The position numbers and the translations under genes were made by a program. Below, one piece after another: positions 32,827 to 41,878 of a DNA stretch of 43,638 nt. Source of the stretch: an uncultured Eggerthellaceae bacterium (lineage in GTDB: Bacteria; Actinomycetota; Coriobacteriia; Coriobacteriales; Eggerthellaceae). The DNA lies in contig CAMOLA010000010.1 in NCBI GenBank assembly GCA_946618265.1, positions 1-43,638 on the forward strand, given 5' to 3'. The number at the start of each line of letters is the position of its first letter. Positions within the stretch are counted from its first letter, which is position 1. The notes under the pieces are model-generated. The model was not told the DNA's origin and ran no database searches. It saw only the letters and a list, made by a program, of their open reading frames with translations.

Positions 32827-33492
32827 CTACGCCCCGACGCGACCGTCGGCGCTGACGCTCACCTTGGAGTCGCAGTAGGGGCAGAAGCGCGACATGCCGA
32901 GCGGCACGGTGATGTTGGCGCCGCAGTTGGGGCAGGACACCCCGATCGACGATTGCATGCCACTGGGGTCGAAGTCGGGGTTCATCAGGTCGTCTTCCTG
33001 CTCGATGCGCGTGTCCGAAAGGGAGTTTGGCACGAGCGCGGCCTGCCCGGCCAGCAGCTTGATGCCGATGGTCGCACCCCGCGGATAGCGCGTCACATCC
33101 ACATCGCCGGTGTTCACGCGCGCTTCGCTGATCTCGCCGTTCATCAGATAGCGCACGACGAGCGTGATGCAAGGCTGCCCGTTCATGAGGATGCGGTAGT
33201 CGGATTCGTAGTCGTAGATCTTCCCGAGGTAGAAAGCGCCCTCGGCGAGCACGTCGTCGCTCGCATGCATCTGGTCGTATCCGATCTTCGCGAAAAACCC
33301 GCCGATACCGCAGAACATCGCGACGAAGAACAGCCCGAACAGCGCTGCGACGAATTCGCCCGTGCCCAGCGCGGCAACAAGCCCTCCACCGCCGATGAGC
33401 GCCCCGAGGACGACGAACAACATGCCCAGATAGAACATGATCTTGCCGGGATTGGCTCCGGGCCCCGTTACGCTTACGTCCATTCGTGCCAT
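32827..33492 (-). CDS. Two-helix membrane protein with C-terminal zinc ribbon
   Basis: A 221-residue protein. Two membrane helices (IMFYLGMLFVVLGALIGGGG about 18-38 and FVAALFGLFFVAMFCGIGGF about 47-66) are followed by a soluble region with LGKIYDYESDYRILMNGQPC and ITLVVRYLMNGE, and a C-terminal zinc ribbon CPNCGAN...FCPYCDSKV (about 186-207). The tail is cytoplasmic or DNA/protein-binding if the helices form a hairpin. No named family. The ATG at 33492 is preceded by GGAGCGCAGT at fair spacing. It is divergent from the metallopeptidase gene. Confidence 0.75.
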   Translation of the reverse strand: MARMDVSVTGPGANPGKIMFYLGMLFVVLGALIGGGGLVAALGTGEFVAALFGLFFVAMFCGIGGFFAKIGYDQMHASDDVLAEGAFYLGKIYDYESDYRILMNGQPCITLVVRYLMNGEISEARVNTGDVDVTRYPRGATIGIKLLAGQAALVPNSLSDTRIEQEDDLMNPDFDPSGMQSSIGVSCPNCGANITVPLGMSRFCPYCDSKVSVSADGRVGA

Positions 33493-34018
33493 ACTGCGCT
33501 CCTACCATCGGGCAACTGCTCGCTTCGATTGTAGCGCGTCGCGGGCTGACGCGACAGCGTCCCGCCTCCCGCACCTGGCGATGGCAGGAGAAGATAGGCG
33601 GCTCGAAGGAGATACGGGCCCACATGCTACATCGCCCGAACCCGTCCGAACGCCCGTGTTTTGCAGTTCGCCAGCACCGTCGCGGGACAAAGCACGCATG
33701 CCCATGTTTCGCAATTCGTCAGCGCAATCGCGCAGCAAAACGCGCATAATATACAGTGTGGAAACACGTCCACAGGCGCGGCCAAAAGGAGCGAATATGA
33801 GATTCGGTGATTTGCCCTCAAGCTGCGCGAGAAATCGAAGGCCTGCAAAACCGTTGGCCCGCGCGCTGCAATTCGGCTGAAAAGGCGGGCATCCGCTGCG
33901 CGCCCGCTCCTTTTAACATCGCCCTGCTTGCGCGCATCCCCGCGCGAAACCGCGCGCCCGATCATAGGCACATTGCAACTGAAGCAGCACCGTCGCAAGT
34001 CTCGAGGATTGGAGGACC
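33493..34018. other. Intergenic region with degenerate 48-base direct repeat
   Basis: About 525 bases without a supported gene. Two consecutive 48-base units (33652-33699 and 33700-33747) both run GCCC(G/A)TGTTT.GCA.TTCG(C/T)CAGC ... GCAT and differ at roughly a third of positions. A CATAATAT following the second unit may be a -10 element. The GGAGG ribosome site of the metallopeptidase is at about 34011. Confidence 0.5.
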
Positions 34019-36277
34019 ATGAAAGCTTCAAGTTCAAAGACGCTACACGCGCTCACCTTGTCACTGCTGCTCGCGGCATCGCTCGTCGTGCTCGCGGGCT
34101 GCGGAGCGCAACAATCGGCTTCGTCATCGGCCGCTTCCGGCTCATCGCAGCAGGCATCGTCGTCTGCTAGCGAAGCGTCATCGCAGGCGTCGGCCGAGGC
34201 GCCGACGGCCGAGCAGTACCAAACGGTGTTCGATCCCACGAACATCGTCTCGACCTTCATCGGCGAGAAGTTCTACGACCAGCAGGTGACCAACGAAGAC
34301 GAGGCGCTCGCCGCCGTGAAGAGCGCCTATGACCGAATCGGCGCCGACGATACCGTCGACCTCGAGGTTTCGGCAGTACGTCCCACCGAAACCGGCACCA
34401 CCTATTACATCTTCAACCAGAAGGCTGGCGACGTCCTCGTGCACGGCGCTTCCGTGAAGCTGATCGCCGACAAGGACAACAACGTAATAAGCATGGTCAG
34501 CGCCATCTTGCCCAAGGTCGAGCTCGCCAAAGCCGAGGACTGGGAGATCACGGCCGAACAGGCCGAGCAGGCCGTCGTGAAGCAGTGCGAGGAAAACGGC
34601 TACAAGAACGTGAAACCCGAAGAGGGCGCCACCGAACAGACGCTCATCCAGGTCCCCAATCTCGCAATGCAGATGCAATACGCATGGGTCGTCTACACGA
34701 CCAACTACCTCGGCGATTCCGAGATGGCCTACCTCGCCCACTATGTTGACGGCAACGGCGCGTACCTGTACGCCATCCCCATCCATGAGCCGCATAACGC
34801 CGATGCCGCGGCGGGCGACTTGGCGAACTTCGATTTCGCGAAGTACAAAGAGGACACCTGGACCGGCACGGTAACGCTGCATGACGGCACGACCAGGGAC
34901 ATCGAGCTGCCCGTGCTCGTCGACCCGAACGACGGCACGGTCTTCCTTGCCGACGCCAAGCGCAAGATCCTGTGCGCCGACTACGCCGCCTGGGACTACA
35001 ACGATAATCTGGCTCCGCGCACGAGCACGGATAATTCCTTCAGCAATGTCGAGCTTCTGGCCTACGACTCCTTCATCAACGTATGGGACTTCTACGCCAG
35101 CATCGGCTGGAGCGGTCCCGACGGCGAGGGCACGCCCACGTTGCTCCTGATGGACTACGTGAATCAAAACGGAGAGCCCGTTGATAACGCGTTCTACAGC
35201 GGCCGCCAGGACGGTTTCCAGGTGTTCACGTTCAACCGGCTGAACCCTGACGGCGAGAACATCGACGTCATTGCGCACGAGTTCACGCACTGCGTCACCG
35301 GCACGACCATGACCACCAACCTGTACCTCAACGACATGGGCGCCATAAACGAGGGCATGAGCGACGTGTTGGGCAACCTGGCCGAGATGATCATCACGCA
35401 GAGGCCCGAGACAGCCTGGCTCATCGGCGACAGCTCGGGCGGGGGAACGCTGCGCTCGATGAAGGATCCGCACGAATACGCCCAACCCGAATTCAGATGG
35501 GATATCTACTACGCTCCTTCCGTGACAACCGGCACGGTAACGAACGACAACGGTGGCGTGCATGAGAACTCGTCGCTGCTCAACATAGTCTCGTACAAGC
35601 TCGACCAGGCGGGCATGGCGCCAAACGACCAGTTCTACTTCTGGATGAACGTCGCGCTCGCCATGACGCCATCCACCGACTATGCGCAGATGGCCGACCT
35701 CCTGCCATGGTGCATGAACCAATCGGGTTACCCCCAGTACGTCGATGCGCTGAAATCCGCGATCGACGAGGCCGGCTATACCAAATTGGAGAAGCCGAGC
35801 GACATAGCGGCAGGCACCGGCATAGTGTCGATCGAATACGACGCACCCGAATTGAACGACAGCGGCTTCGTGCGCTTCTCGTTCGTGTCGCAGGGAAGCG
35901 ATTCCGAAAAAATGGCATGGCCGGCCGCGGGCACGAGCGTAGCCACGTGCACCCTGCCTGCGGGCGAATACGCCTGTGTAGCCTTCATCGGAGGCGCCCA
36001 TCCCAACGATTGCACCAGGTACGCCTATACGGGCGAGGGCTGGAAGGAGCGGACCGACACGGAAGAGCCGCTGTATTATTTCAACGCCGAAGAGGGCAAG
36101 AAGCTGGAGTTGACCGCCGATGGCCTACCCAAGACGCTAGAGGAGGCGGGCGTCACGAACTCTGCAGCTGCCCCCGATGCGACGAGTTCGACGGACGCAG
36201 CCGATTCGAGCGGCGCAGCTGACTCGGGCGATGCGGCCGATTCCGACGGCGCGGCAAGCTCGGGCGCTTCCGAATAA
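34019..36277 (+). CDS. M4 family (thermolysin-like) metallopeptidase lipoprotein
   Basis: A 752-residue protein. Lipobox LAGC follows a short signal helix (cleavage before Cys28), then a Ser/Ala/Gln-rich linker. Residues about 65-260 are a FTP/PepSY-like propeptide region. The catalytic domain carries HEFTH with zinc ligands His420 and His424 and catalytic Glu421, and the third ligand Glu445 in GAINEGMSDVLGN; GGVHENSSLLN around 510-520 supplies the thermolysin-type substrate/His region. One residue is inserted between HEXXH and the distal Glu relative to thermolysin. The C-terminal 150 residues are a beta domain plus an acidic Ala/Asp/Ser tail. It would be a membrane-tethered extracellular endoprotease. 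GGAGG sits 7 nt before ATG. Confidence 0.92.
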   Translation: MKASSSKTLHALTLSLLLAASLVVLAGCGAQQSASSSAASGSSQQASSSASEASSQASAEAPTAEQYQTVFDPTNIVSTFIGEKFYDQQVTNEDEALAAVKSAYDRIGADDTVDLEVSAVRPTETGTTYYIFNQKAGDVLVHGASVKLIADKDNNVISMVSAILPKVELAKAEDWEITAEQAEQAVVKQCEENGYKNVKPEEGATEQTLIQVPNLAMQMQYAWVVYTTNYLGDSEMAYLAHYVDGNGAYLYAIPIHEPHNADAAAGDLANFDFAKYKEDTWTGTVTLHDGTTRDIELPVLVDPNDGTVFLADAKRKILCADYAAWDYNDNLAPRTSTDNSFSNVELLAYDSFINVWDFYASIGWSGPDGEGTPTLLLMDYVNQNGEPVDNAFYSGRQDGFQVFTFNRLNPDGENIDVIAHEFTHCVTGTTMTTNLYLNDMGAINEGMSDVLGNLAEMIITQRPETAWLIGDSSGGGTLRSMKDPHEYAQPEFRWDIYYAPSVTTGTVTNDNGGVHENSSLLNIVSYKLDQAGMAPNDQFYFWMNVALAMTPSTDYAQMADLLPWCMNQSGYPQYVDALKSAIDEAGYTKLEKPSDIAAGTGIVSIEYDAPELNDSGFVRFSFVSQGSDSEKMAWPAAGTSVATCTLPAGEYACVAFIGGAHPNDCTRYAYTGEGWKERTDTEEPLYYFNAEEGKKLELTADGLPKTLEEAGVTNSAAAPDATSSTDAADSSGAADSGDAADSDGAASSGASE

Positions 36278-36369
36278 CGAAGTTCGGCGCGTCCCGCACG
36301 ACCGCTTGAGCGAAGGGGCTTGCGCGACCGCATGAGCGAAAGGCTGTAGCAAAGCCCCCTGAACAAATA

Positions 36370-36403
36370 GGGCGAGGGCCATATGGCTCTCGCCCTTCTA
36401 ATT
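36370..36403. terminator. Terminator after the M4 metallopeptidase
   Basis: GGGCGAGGGCC pairs with GGCTCTCGCCC (one mismatch) around ATAT, followed by TTCTAATT; A-rich AACAAATA precedes it, so it may work in both directions between the peptidase and the convergent gene ending at 36577. Confidence 0.7.
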
Positions 36404-36576
36404 ACGCAACTCCGGAAACCATCATCCCCCCCCTCGATTTCGTGCATTGAAGCCATGATGCGCACGTAAACGGCACCCATGACGGTTTGAGCGAAACGCT
36501 CACCAGAACGGCTGGAGTCGACTATCGCGCCTTTTCGCTTGTCGACGGCGATATTGATTCCCCGGGAATCGGCGGT

Positions 36577-37425
36577 TCACCGAATGGTGCGCGCCAGGAC
36601 TTCGGCGGCGCAAATCGCGCCGGTGGTGCTTGGGTGCACCCCGTCGGCGGCGTACAGCCCGCCATCTTCGCCAGATTCGAAGAACGCCGTTCCGGCATCG
36701 GCCAACACGGCCGCGCCCATCGACGCGGCCTCGGCAAAGGCAGACTGGAGCTCGGCGTGCATCCCGGCATGGTCCAACCCCAGCCCTTGCAGCTTCGGGC
36801 ATGCGGGCGCATAGGCCCACGTAGCATACACGACCGGAACGGCGCCCACTTCCCTCGCCTGCTCGCAGAGCGCCGCAACGGCGCGGAGGTACGCAGCCCG
36901 ATAGCGCACCGGACCGTCGCTGCGCTCCTGCAGCACGACATGCGTCCAACCGCCCGACGCGAACGCCGCCTGCGTCATCGCCCCCAGGCGCGTTTTGGGG
37001 TTCAAGTGCTCCGAAAGCCGTGCGCCCCCGCGGGCATGCACGGCCACCTCGCCATCGATCGCCGCCGCCAACAGGTCAGGCAACCCATGCGAAGTCGTGA
37101 GACTGTTGCCCAGCATGAGCACGCGCGGCGACGTCGCACATGCGAGCGATTCCGCCACCATGCCGCGCGCGGCAGAGGGGTCGGCCACCAGCATTTCTTT
37201 CTGCGCATGCGTCATGCGCTTCAGCCGGTACTCGAGCGCGCTGGCAGAAGCCTTGTCCGGCATCTCCCACGACGCCTCCATGCGAACGGGCTTGTGCGTG
37301 CGCGTGTACTTGGCCGCCTTGGGCCCTCCCGATGCATGTTCTGCGAACCGCCGCTCCAGGTCGGTCGTGATGCCCGCGTAGAGCTGCCCACCCTCGCAGC
37401 GCAGAAGGTATGCGAAAAAGCTCAT
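36577..37425 (-). CDS. GIY-YIG nuclease domain fused to SGNH hydrolase-like domain
   Basis: A 282-residue protein starting MSFFAYLLRCEGGQLYAGIT; GAGGGGAGAGCG precedes the ATG at 37425, and the longer frame lacks a start signal. Residues 1-85 are a complete GIY-YIG domain of the small UPF0213/YhbQ type: AYLLRC..GQLYAGITTDLERRFAEH, KAAKYTRTHKPV, and ALEYRLKRMTHAQKEMLV. From about 100 an SGNH-like fold follows: VLMLGNSLT (block I with GNS), VVLQERSDG, and DGVHPSTTGA (Asp-x-x-His pair, block V). The second half resembles GDSL/SGNH esterases. A nucleic-acid nuclease module joined to an ester hydrolase in one 282-residue chain is unusual. The DNA sequence shows no frameshift at the junction. Confidence 0.8.
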   Translation of the reverse strand: MSFFAYLLRCEGGQLYAGITTDLERRFAEHASGGPKAAKYTRTHKPVRMEASWEMPDKASASALEYRLKRMTHAQKEMLVADPSAARGMVAESLACATSPRVLMLGNSLTTSHGLPDLLAAAIDGEVAVHARGGARLSEHLNPKTRLGAMTQAAFASGGWTHVVLQERSDGPVRYRAAYLRAVAALCEQAREVGAVPVVYATWAYAPACPKLQGLGLDHAGMHAELQSAFAEAASMGAAVLADAGTAFFESGEDGGLYAADGVHPSTTGAICAAEVLARTIR

Positions 37426-37576
37426 CGCTCTCCCCTCGATGAAACACCAGCGCCCGGCCCCGCTTCTCGCATCTCGCATCTCGGGATGCCGCGAATAACA
37501 CGCCACCATTATGCCAGGACTCGATTGCAAGACGTAACGGAAGACACCGGAGACGGATGACGCTGTCTTCAGGATT

Positions 37577-37738
37577 CGAACAGGGGACGTGTTCTTGTTC
37601 AAATCCAGAAGATGCCGTCAGCAACATGCGCCTACAGCCCTGGATGAACGGGGGACGTACTCCTGTTCAAATCTTAGAGATGCCGTCAACGTCATGCATC
37701 TGCAACCCCGATTTGAACAGGAACACGTCCCCCGTTCA
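37577..37738. repeat. Cluster of REP units, GAACGGGGGACGTGTTC family
   Basis: Two direct units (GAACAGGGGACGTGTTC at 37577 and GAACGGGGGACGTACTC at 37644, each followed by TGTTCAAATC and a spacer with GATGCCGTCA) and one inverted unit (GATTTGAACAGGAACACGTC at 37710). The spacer string GATGCCGTCAACGTCATGCA is shared with the unit at 39766. It lies between the GIY-YIG fusion gene and the aldo/keto reductase gene. Confidence 0.85.
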
Positions 37739-37748
37739 TGTATTCATC

Positions 37749-38849
37749 TCAGATGCCGAAATACCTCGCTATTTCGTCCATGCGCTCGGATTGAGCACAG
37801 CCGAAGGGGCAACGCGCGTCGCAGTGCCCGCACCGAACGCATTCCGAAGCGCGGTGCTCGAGGTTGCGGTAATGGTCGGCCGCGAGCTCGTCGCCCAAGC
37901 GCGCCAAGTCGTAGTACTTGTTGGCCAGGCCGATGGGAATTCCCACAGGGCACGGCTGGCAGTGGTTGCAGTAGACGCACGAGCCCTTGTCGGCCGGCGG
38001 GGCGAACTCGCCGATGACCGAGTAGTCGCGTCGCTCGGGCGAGGCATCCAGATACGACAGCGCGTCGCGCAGGTCATCTATCCCCCGCACGCCGGGCAGC
38101 ACGCATATCACGCCCGGCTTGTCGAGCGCGTAGGCGATGCACTGCTCGCGCGTGAGCGCGCGACCGAACGGGGATTGCGCGGCGTCGAGCAGCTGGCCGC
38201 CCGCGAACGCCTTCATGACCGACACGCCCACGCCTGCCGCCTCGAACTCGCGGTAGAGCTGCGCTCGATCCGCCGCCTCGCCCTTGCCGTACGCGGACTC
38301 ATCGGTGTAGTCGTACATGGGGTTGATGGAAAACATCGCCCAATCGAATGCGTCCGTCGCCAGGAACTTGCGTGCGATCGATGTCGTGTGCGTGGAGAAC
38401 GCGAGATGGCGAATCGTGCCATCCTGCTTGCGGCGCTGCGCGTAGTCCCAGATGCCGCCGTTCATGACCTTGTCGAAGTCGGCTTCCTCGTCGATGCAGT
38501 GGACGAAGCCGAAATCGGCGTAATCGGTGCCCAGGTCTGCAAGACGCTTCTCGAACTCGGCGGCGGCGAGCTTGGCGTCGGTTGTCCACCCGTACTTTCC
38601 CGTGGTGTATTCGGCGCCGATATGCACCTGCAGCATGGCGCGCTGGCGGTTGGCGCCGGAAAGCGCGCGTACGTACCCCTCGAAGGCCGACGCCTCGCTC
38701 GGGATGAAATCGAGCACGTTCACGCCTGCGTCGAGCGCCTCGCGCACCATGGCCTCGGCCTCACGCGCACTTGCGTGGTGAATACCCGCCATCCCCAAGC
38801 CGATGACGCCGATCTTCTCGCCGCCATGTGGCAATGTCCTATATTCCAT
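37749..38849 (-). CDS. Aldo/keto reductase with C-terminal 4Fe-4S ferredoxin domain
   Basis: A 366-residue protein; ATG 38849 with AAGGAG 6 nt upstream is preferred over the adjacent TTG. The TIM-barrel pattern is clear: GVIGLGMAG, ALDAGVNVLDFIPSE, DYADFGFVHCID, GTIRHLAFSTH, FDWAMFSINPMYDY, GVSVMKAFAGGQL, VICVLPGVRG. The usual AKR tetrad Tyr is not obvious (DFIPSEASAFEG replaces D..x..Y), as in many anaerobe Fe-S AKRs. The C-terminus holds two cysteine clusters CVYCNHCQPCPVGI and CVRCGHCDARCPFGC, predicted to bind two 4Fe-4S centres. It is probably an electron-transfer-coupled oxidoreductase of unknown substrate. Downstream are REP units; upstream is the lipoprotein gene on the same strand, 81 nt away. 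Confidence 0.85.
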   Translation of the reverse strand: MEYRTLPHGGEKIGVIGLGMAGIHHASAREAEAMVREALDAGVNVLDFIPSEASAFEGYVRALSGANRQRAMLQVHIGAEYTTGKYGWTTDAKLAAAEFEKRLADLGTDYADFGFVHCIDEEADFDKVMNGGIWDYAQRRKQDGTIRHLAFSTHTTSIARKFLATDAFDWAMFSINPMYDYTDESAYGKGEAADRAQLYREFEAAGVGVSVMKAFAGGQLLDAAQSPFGRALTREQCIAYALDKPGVICVLPGVRGIDDLRDALSYLDASPERRDYSVIGEFAPPADKGSCVYCNHCQPCPVGIPIGLANKYYDLARLGDELAADHYRNLEHRASECVRCGHCDARCPFGCAQSERMDEIARYFGI

Positions 38850-38930
38850 CAAGATCTCCTTTTAGTTTCGTGCGAGATTCGGTGGCAGACGTCTTCGTGA
38901 CGCCGACACCTGGCATCTTTTTTTCGCGCG

Positions 38931-39575
38931 CTACTCGAGCGTGAGCGTGACCTCGACATCGCCGTCGCCGAGCGCTTCGGCAAGCGACTCGGAAGTCGCG
39001 CCCTCTATATGGCCGAGCGGGGTGTAAGCCCAGCTGTTCGAGCCGGTGAATATCGTTATCTGATTGCCTTGGTACAGCATGACGTCACCGGGCTCGGTCG
39101 TTATCCGCTCGTCGCTTTGCGGCAGCGCCCACGGCAACGGCCCCACCTTCTCGAAGCCGCCGTACGCGCTAAGGCTCAGCGACGCTGGGCCTTCTTGCAG
39201 CCGTTCGGCGAGCACGCGAGCCGCATCCGTGTCGGCAAACGTCGCCACGAGCTGCGCGTCACCAATGCCGATGACGAACGAATCTGCTGCCGCCTCGTCG
39301 ACGGCGCCGGATTCCGGCGAACCCTCGTTTTCAGCAGAGGCGGCAGAGTCCGCAGCGGACGCTCCGCCCGATTGCGCCTTCGATTGCTCGACAGGTGCAG
39401 ACGCGTCTGCTAGCTGGCTTGATGCCGCGGCAGATGCATCTGGCGATTGGCTCGACGCCGTAGAAGGCGCAGCGCTCGCAAGCGAGGCTCCGGCAGATTG
39501 CGAACCCGCCCCCTGAGCGCACCCGGCGAGCGTCAATAGCGATGCGAGCGCGGCTGCCGCGAGAAGCTTCTTCAT
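38931..39575 (-). CDS. Lipoprotein with cyclophilin-like-fold domain
   Basis: A 214-residue lipoprotein: MKKLLAAAALASLLTLAGC with lipobox LAGC, then a ~75-residue Ser/Ala/Gln-rich linker and a C-terminal domain of about 115 residues (SFVIGIGDAQLVATFADTDA, ARVLAERLQEGPASLSLSAY GGFEKVGPLPWALP, TEPGDVMLYQGNQITIFTGSN, YTPLGHIEG). This is the cyclophilin-like fold family that in many bacteria is a stand-alone ~120-residue protein. Anchored outside the membrane; substrate unknown. Probably cotranscribed with the Fe-S aldo/keto reductase downstream, so it may serve the same redox or substrate-binding unit. Confidence 0.8.
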   Translation of the reverse strand: MKKLLAAAALASLLTLAGCAQGAGSQSAGASLASAAPSTASSQSPDASAAASSQLADASAPVEQSKAQSGGASAADSAASAENEGSPESGAVDEAAADSFVIGIGDAQLVATFADTDAARVLAERLQEGPASLSLSAYGGFEKVGPLPWALPQSDERITTEPGDVMLYQGNQITIFTGSNSWAYTPLGHIEGATSESLAEALGDGDVEVTLTLE

Positions 39576-39765
39576 GGTAGCGCCGTCCTTTCAACGCGAT
39601 ACAAGATGATTGGCGAGCCGCTCCCGAAAACGAATCGCCGGATTGCCCTGCGATTCATTGTCGCTATACGGCCACTTCATCATAGAGTCCTTCCGAATAG
39701 ATAGCAAATACTTCTAATACATGATGAATCATGCCTGGTATGTATGGATGATTGGACAAGTTCAA

Positions 39766-39861
39766 ATGAACGGGGGACGTGTTCCTGTTCAAATCTATGA
39801 GATGCCGTCAACGTCATGCATCTTCAGCCCAGATTTGAACAGGAACACGTCCCCTGTTCAT
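39766..39861. repeat. REPIN-like unit: two inverted GAACGGGGGACGTGTTC repeats
   Basis: ATGAACGGGGGACGTGTTCC at the left and its inverted copy GGAACACGTCCCCTGTTCAT at the right, about 96 bases overall, with AAATCTATGAGATGCCGTCA and CATGCATCTTCAGCCCAGATT between. A complete paired unit of the family clustered at 37577. Confidence 0.88.
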
Positions 39862-39875
39862 TCAGAACAAACTAC

Positions 39876-39899
39876 GTGGCAGGGCCGAAGCCCTGCCAC
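39876..39899 (-). terminator. Terminator after lipoprotein gene
   Basis: GTGGCAGGGC and its exact complement around CGAA, a 10-bp perfect stem with tetraloop, 45 nt past the stop of the minus-strand gene ending at 39944. The minus-strand 3' side reads GTAGTTTGTT, a weak U-tract. Confidence 0.65.
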
Positions 39900-39943
39900 A
39901 CTGCTTACTGCTTGCTATCGCGCTCGCTATTCCAGCGGCTTTG

Positions 39944-40909
39944 CTACTTGTCTTGCGAAGCTGCCTGCTCTTCGCCTGCGATGGCATCGACTACCTTCTG
40001 GATTTCGGCGTCCATGTCTGCGTAGGTCTTGTCGGTCTCGGGGGCCTGGTCCACGACCGTGGCGTCGTAATCGGTGAAAGTAAGGGTTGCCTGGGTCGTA
40101 TCGATGGGCGTGGTCGTGTTGACGCTAACGGAGAGCAGCTTGCCATCGGCGCCGAACTCGTAGCTAATGGTGAAGACTTCCTTCTTGAGCCCAGCTTCGG
40201 CAAGTGCCTTCTCGACCTCGCTGGATTGGGCGTATTTGTCACCATCGATGACCAGAGCGTAGACGGTGTTATCTCCCTGCGTAGCGACGTCGGCGGCGGA
40301 CACGCAGCTCGTTATGGCCTCGAAGTCACCGACCTTGGTCTCGAGGAGCTCGTCGATGCTGGTCATCTCGTCTGCGCTCATCTCTTCGACAGTGCCGGCG
40401 TACGCGACGCCGTCAACGTCGACGACCGCCTTGTCGCCATCGAGGAACGATTTGAACGTGCTGCCGGCGAACTCGCATGAAGAGCTGGCCTTTACCGCAT
40501 CGCCGCTCAGATCGAACTTGTAGACGGCCGTGGTGTTGAGCGACGAGCCCCCAGCAGCTGCGGCGTCCGAGGCGGCGGCGCTTTCGGCGCTTTCTGCCGC
40601 ATCGGCGCTGGCCGATTGCGCGCTCGCCGACTCCGCAGGCTGAGATGCGTGCGTCTCTACAGCAACATTGTGGGTTACCGTCACCGATTTGAAGTCTTTG
40701 GCATTCTCCATTGCCGCTTTGAGCTGGGCCACGGTCTCCTCAGCTGTAGCCTGCGTCTCCGCACTCGGCGAGGCTGGAGCCGTCGCGCTCGCAGATGCGG
40801 CCGAGGCAGAAGCGCTCGACGATGCCGCCTGACCACCGCAGCCCACAAGCGCGCCCGCGATGAGTGCCGCCGCAACCATCGGAGTGGCAATTTTAACGAT
40901 TCTGTTCAT
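39944..40909 (-). CDS. Hypothetical lipoprotein, LprG/LppX-like fold suspected
   Basis: A 321-residue lipoprotein. The ATG at 40909 (MNRIVKIATPMVAAALIAGA) follows AGGGAGGAATCC; longer starts have none. Lipobox LVGC, then a Ala/Ser-rich linker. The mature domain (TVAQLKAAMENAKDFKSVTV, YKFDLSGDAVKASSSCEFAG, ADEMTSIDELLETKVGDFEA, FTISYEFGADGKLLSVSVNT) alternates beta strands and short helices in a pattern seen in DUF6612 and LprG-type lipoproteins. Function unknown; possibly a lipid or small-molecule carrier. It stands alone, bounded by a REPIN and terminator. Confidence 0.75.
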   Translation of the reverse strand: MNRIVKIATPMVAAALIAGALVGCGGQAASSSASASAASASATAPASPSAETQATAEETVAQLKAAMENAKDFKSVTVTHNVAVETHASQPAESASAQSASADAAESAESAAASDAAAAGGSSLNTTAVYKFDLSGDAVKASSSCEFAGSTFKSFLDGDKAVVDVDGVAYAGTVEEMSADEMTSIDELLETKVGDFEAITSCVSAADVATQGDNTVYALVIDGDKYAQSSEVEKALAEAGLKKEVFTISYEFGADGKLLSVSVNTTTPIDTTQATLTFTDYDATVVDQAPETDKTYADMDAEIQKVVDAIAGEEQAASQDK

Positions 40910-41273
40910 GGATTCCTCCCTCTCCGTCTCCCTTACGAAGAACTGCAACAAGTGTACCAATGCGCGCGCCAACCGCAAAATCCTTGCGCGGCCTCGTTCC
41001 CCAAGTGCCACCAAACTGTAACGTGAGGCGCCGGGTTTACTTAACCTGCGGAAGAGCCAGTTCAGATAGCCCTTGCGCCCTTCGGTAACCGTACCGTGCC
41101 ACGACGCGCTTTGCGAGCAGCAACCAAGGATATGGAAGCGAATCCGTTTGAACGTCCGTTTTACGAGACCCGACCCCCGCTAGGATATGCGCGCGTGCCT
41201 TGCCATGAGCAGATAAATGAGGCCAACCCCGGGAACAACTATCCCCTATGCCCATGAACGAAAGAGACCGCCT

Positions 41274-41428
41274 ACCATTTGGGGACTGTCCCCAAATGGT
41301 TAGCGCTTCCGCCATTGTCGACGTCGCGTCCGTTTTGGAAATGCCGCTTGATGATTTACGCTGCATCTATCGAACAGCGGCCAAGCGCCCATGCGTCACA
41401 ACCATTTTGGGACAGTCCCTTTTTGGTT
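41274..41428. repeat. Paired REP palindromes, ATTTGGGGAC family
   Basis: First unit ACCATTTGGGGAC T GTCCCCAAATGGT (41274-41300) is a perfect 13+1+13 palindrome. The second (41400-41428) is AACCATTTTGGGACA GTCCCTTTTTGGTT. They are ~100 bases apart. The second ends 3 bases before the stop of the dehydrogenase fragment at 41432. A related half-site is at 42645. Confidence 0.85.
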
Positions 41429-41431
41429 ATT

Positions 41432-41878
41432 CTAGTTAAGGCGCAGGACCGTCTTGCCTTTCGATCCGCCGGCGGCGACCTTCGCAAGCGCGGCGTTGAC
41501 GTCGCCGAGCCCGAAGACGCCGTCAACCGAGGCCTCGATATTTCGCTCGCCGAGCAGATCGGGCAGCGCCGCGAGCCCCAGCCCGTCCTCGTGGACGAAC
41601 ACGAAGCGATAGCGCTGGTCGCGCTTCTGAGCCATTTTGTCGAACTCGCGCCCCACCATGCCGAACAAGAACCGCTTAAAGCCCGGCAGGCCCATGCGCT
41701 GCGCAAACTCGCCGTTGGGCATGGCGCGCAGTGATACGAGCGTGCCCCCGCGCTTCAGGATGGAAAGCTGGCGTTCAAGCTCGCGCTCGCCGAGCGAGTC
41801 CAAGACACCATCCACGTCGTGCAGCACGTCGACGTAATCCTGGATCTTGTAATCGATGAACACGTCCGCGCGCCCCAT
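41432..41878 (-). pseudogene. Zinc-type alcohol dehydrogenase (MDR) fragment, 5'-truncated
   Basis: The 148-residue frame covers only the C-terminal part of a medium-chain dehydrogenase: VFIDYKIQDYVDVLHDVDGV LDSLGERELERQLSILKRGG TLVSL, then GLPDLLGERNIEASVDGVFG LGDVNAALAKVAAGGSKGKT VLRL. The N-terminal catalytic domain and the Rossmann GxGxxG are missing; upstream bases show no continuation in any frame. Related intact quinone-oxidoreductase-like proteins are ~330 residues. A gene fragment, with its end abutting a REP palindrome. Confidence 0.7.

Noticed and set aside
32669..33625. 318-residue minus frame over the zinc-ribbon membrane protein
   Set aside because: Arg/Ala/His-rich composition without domains; the membrane protein with zinc ribbon in the other minus frame is the real gene.
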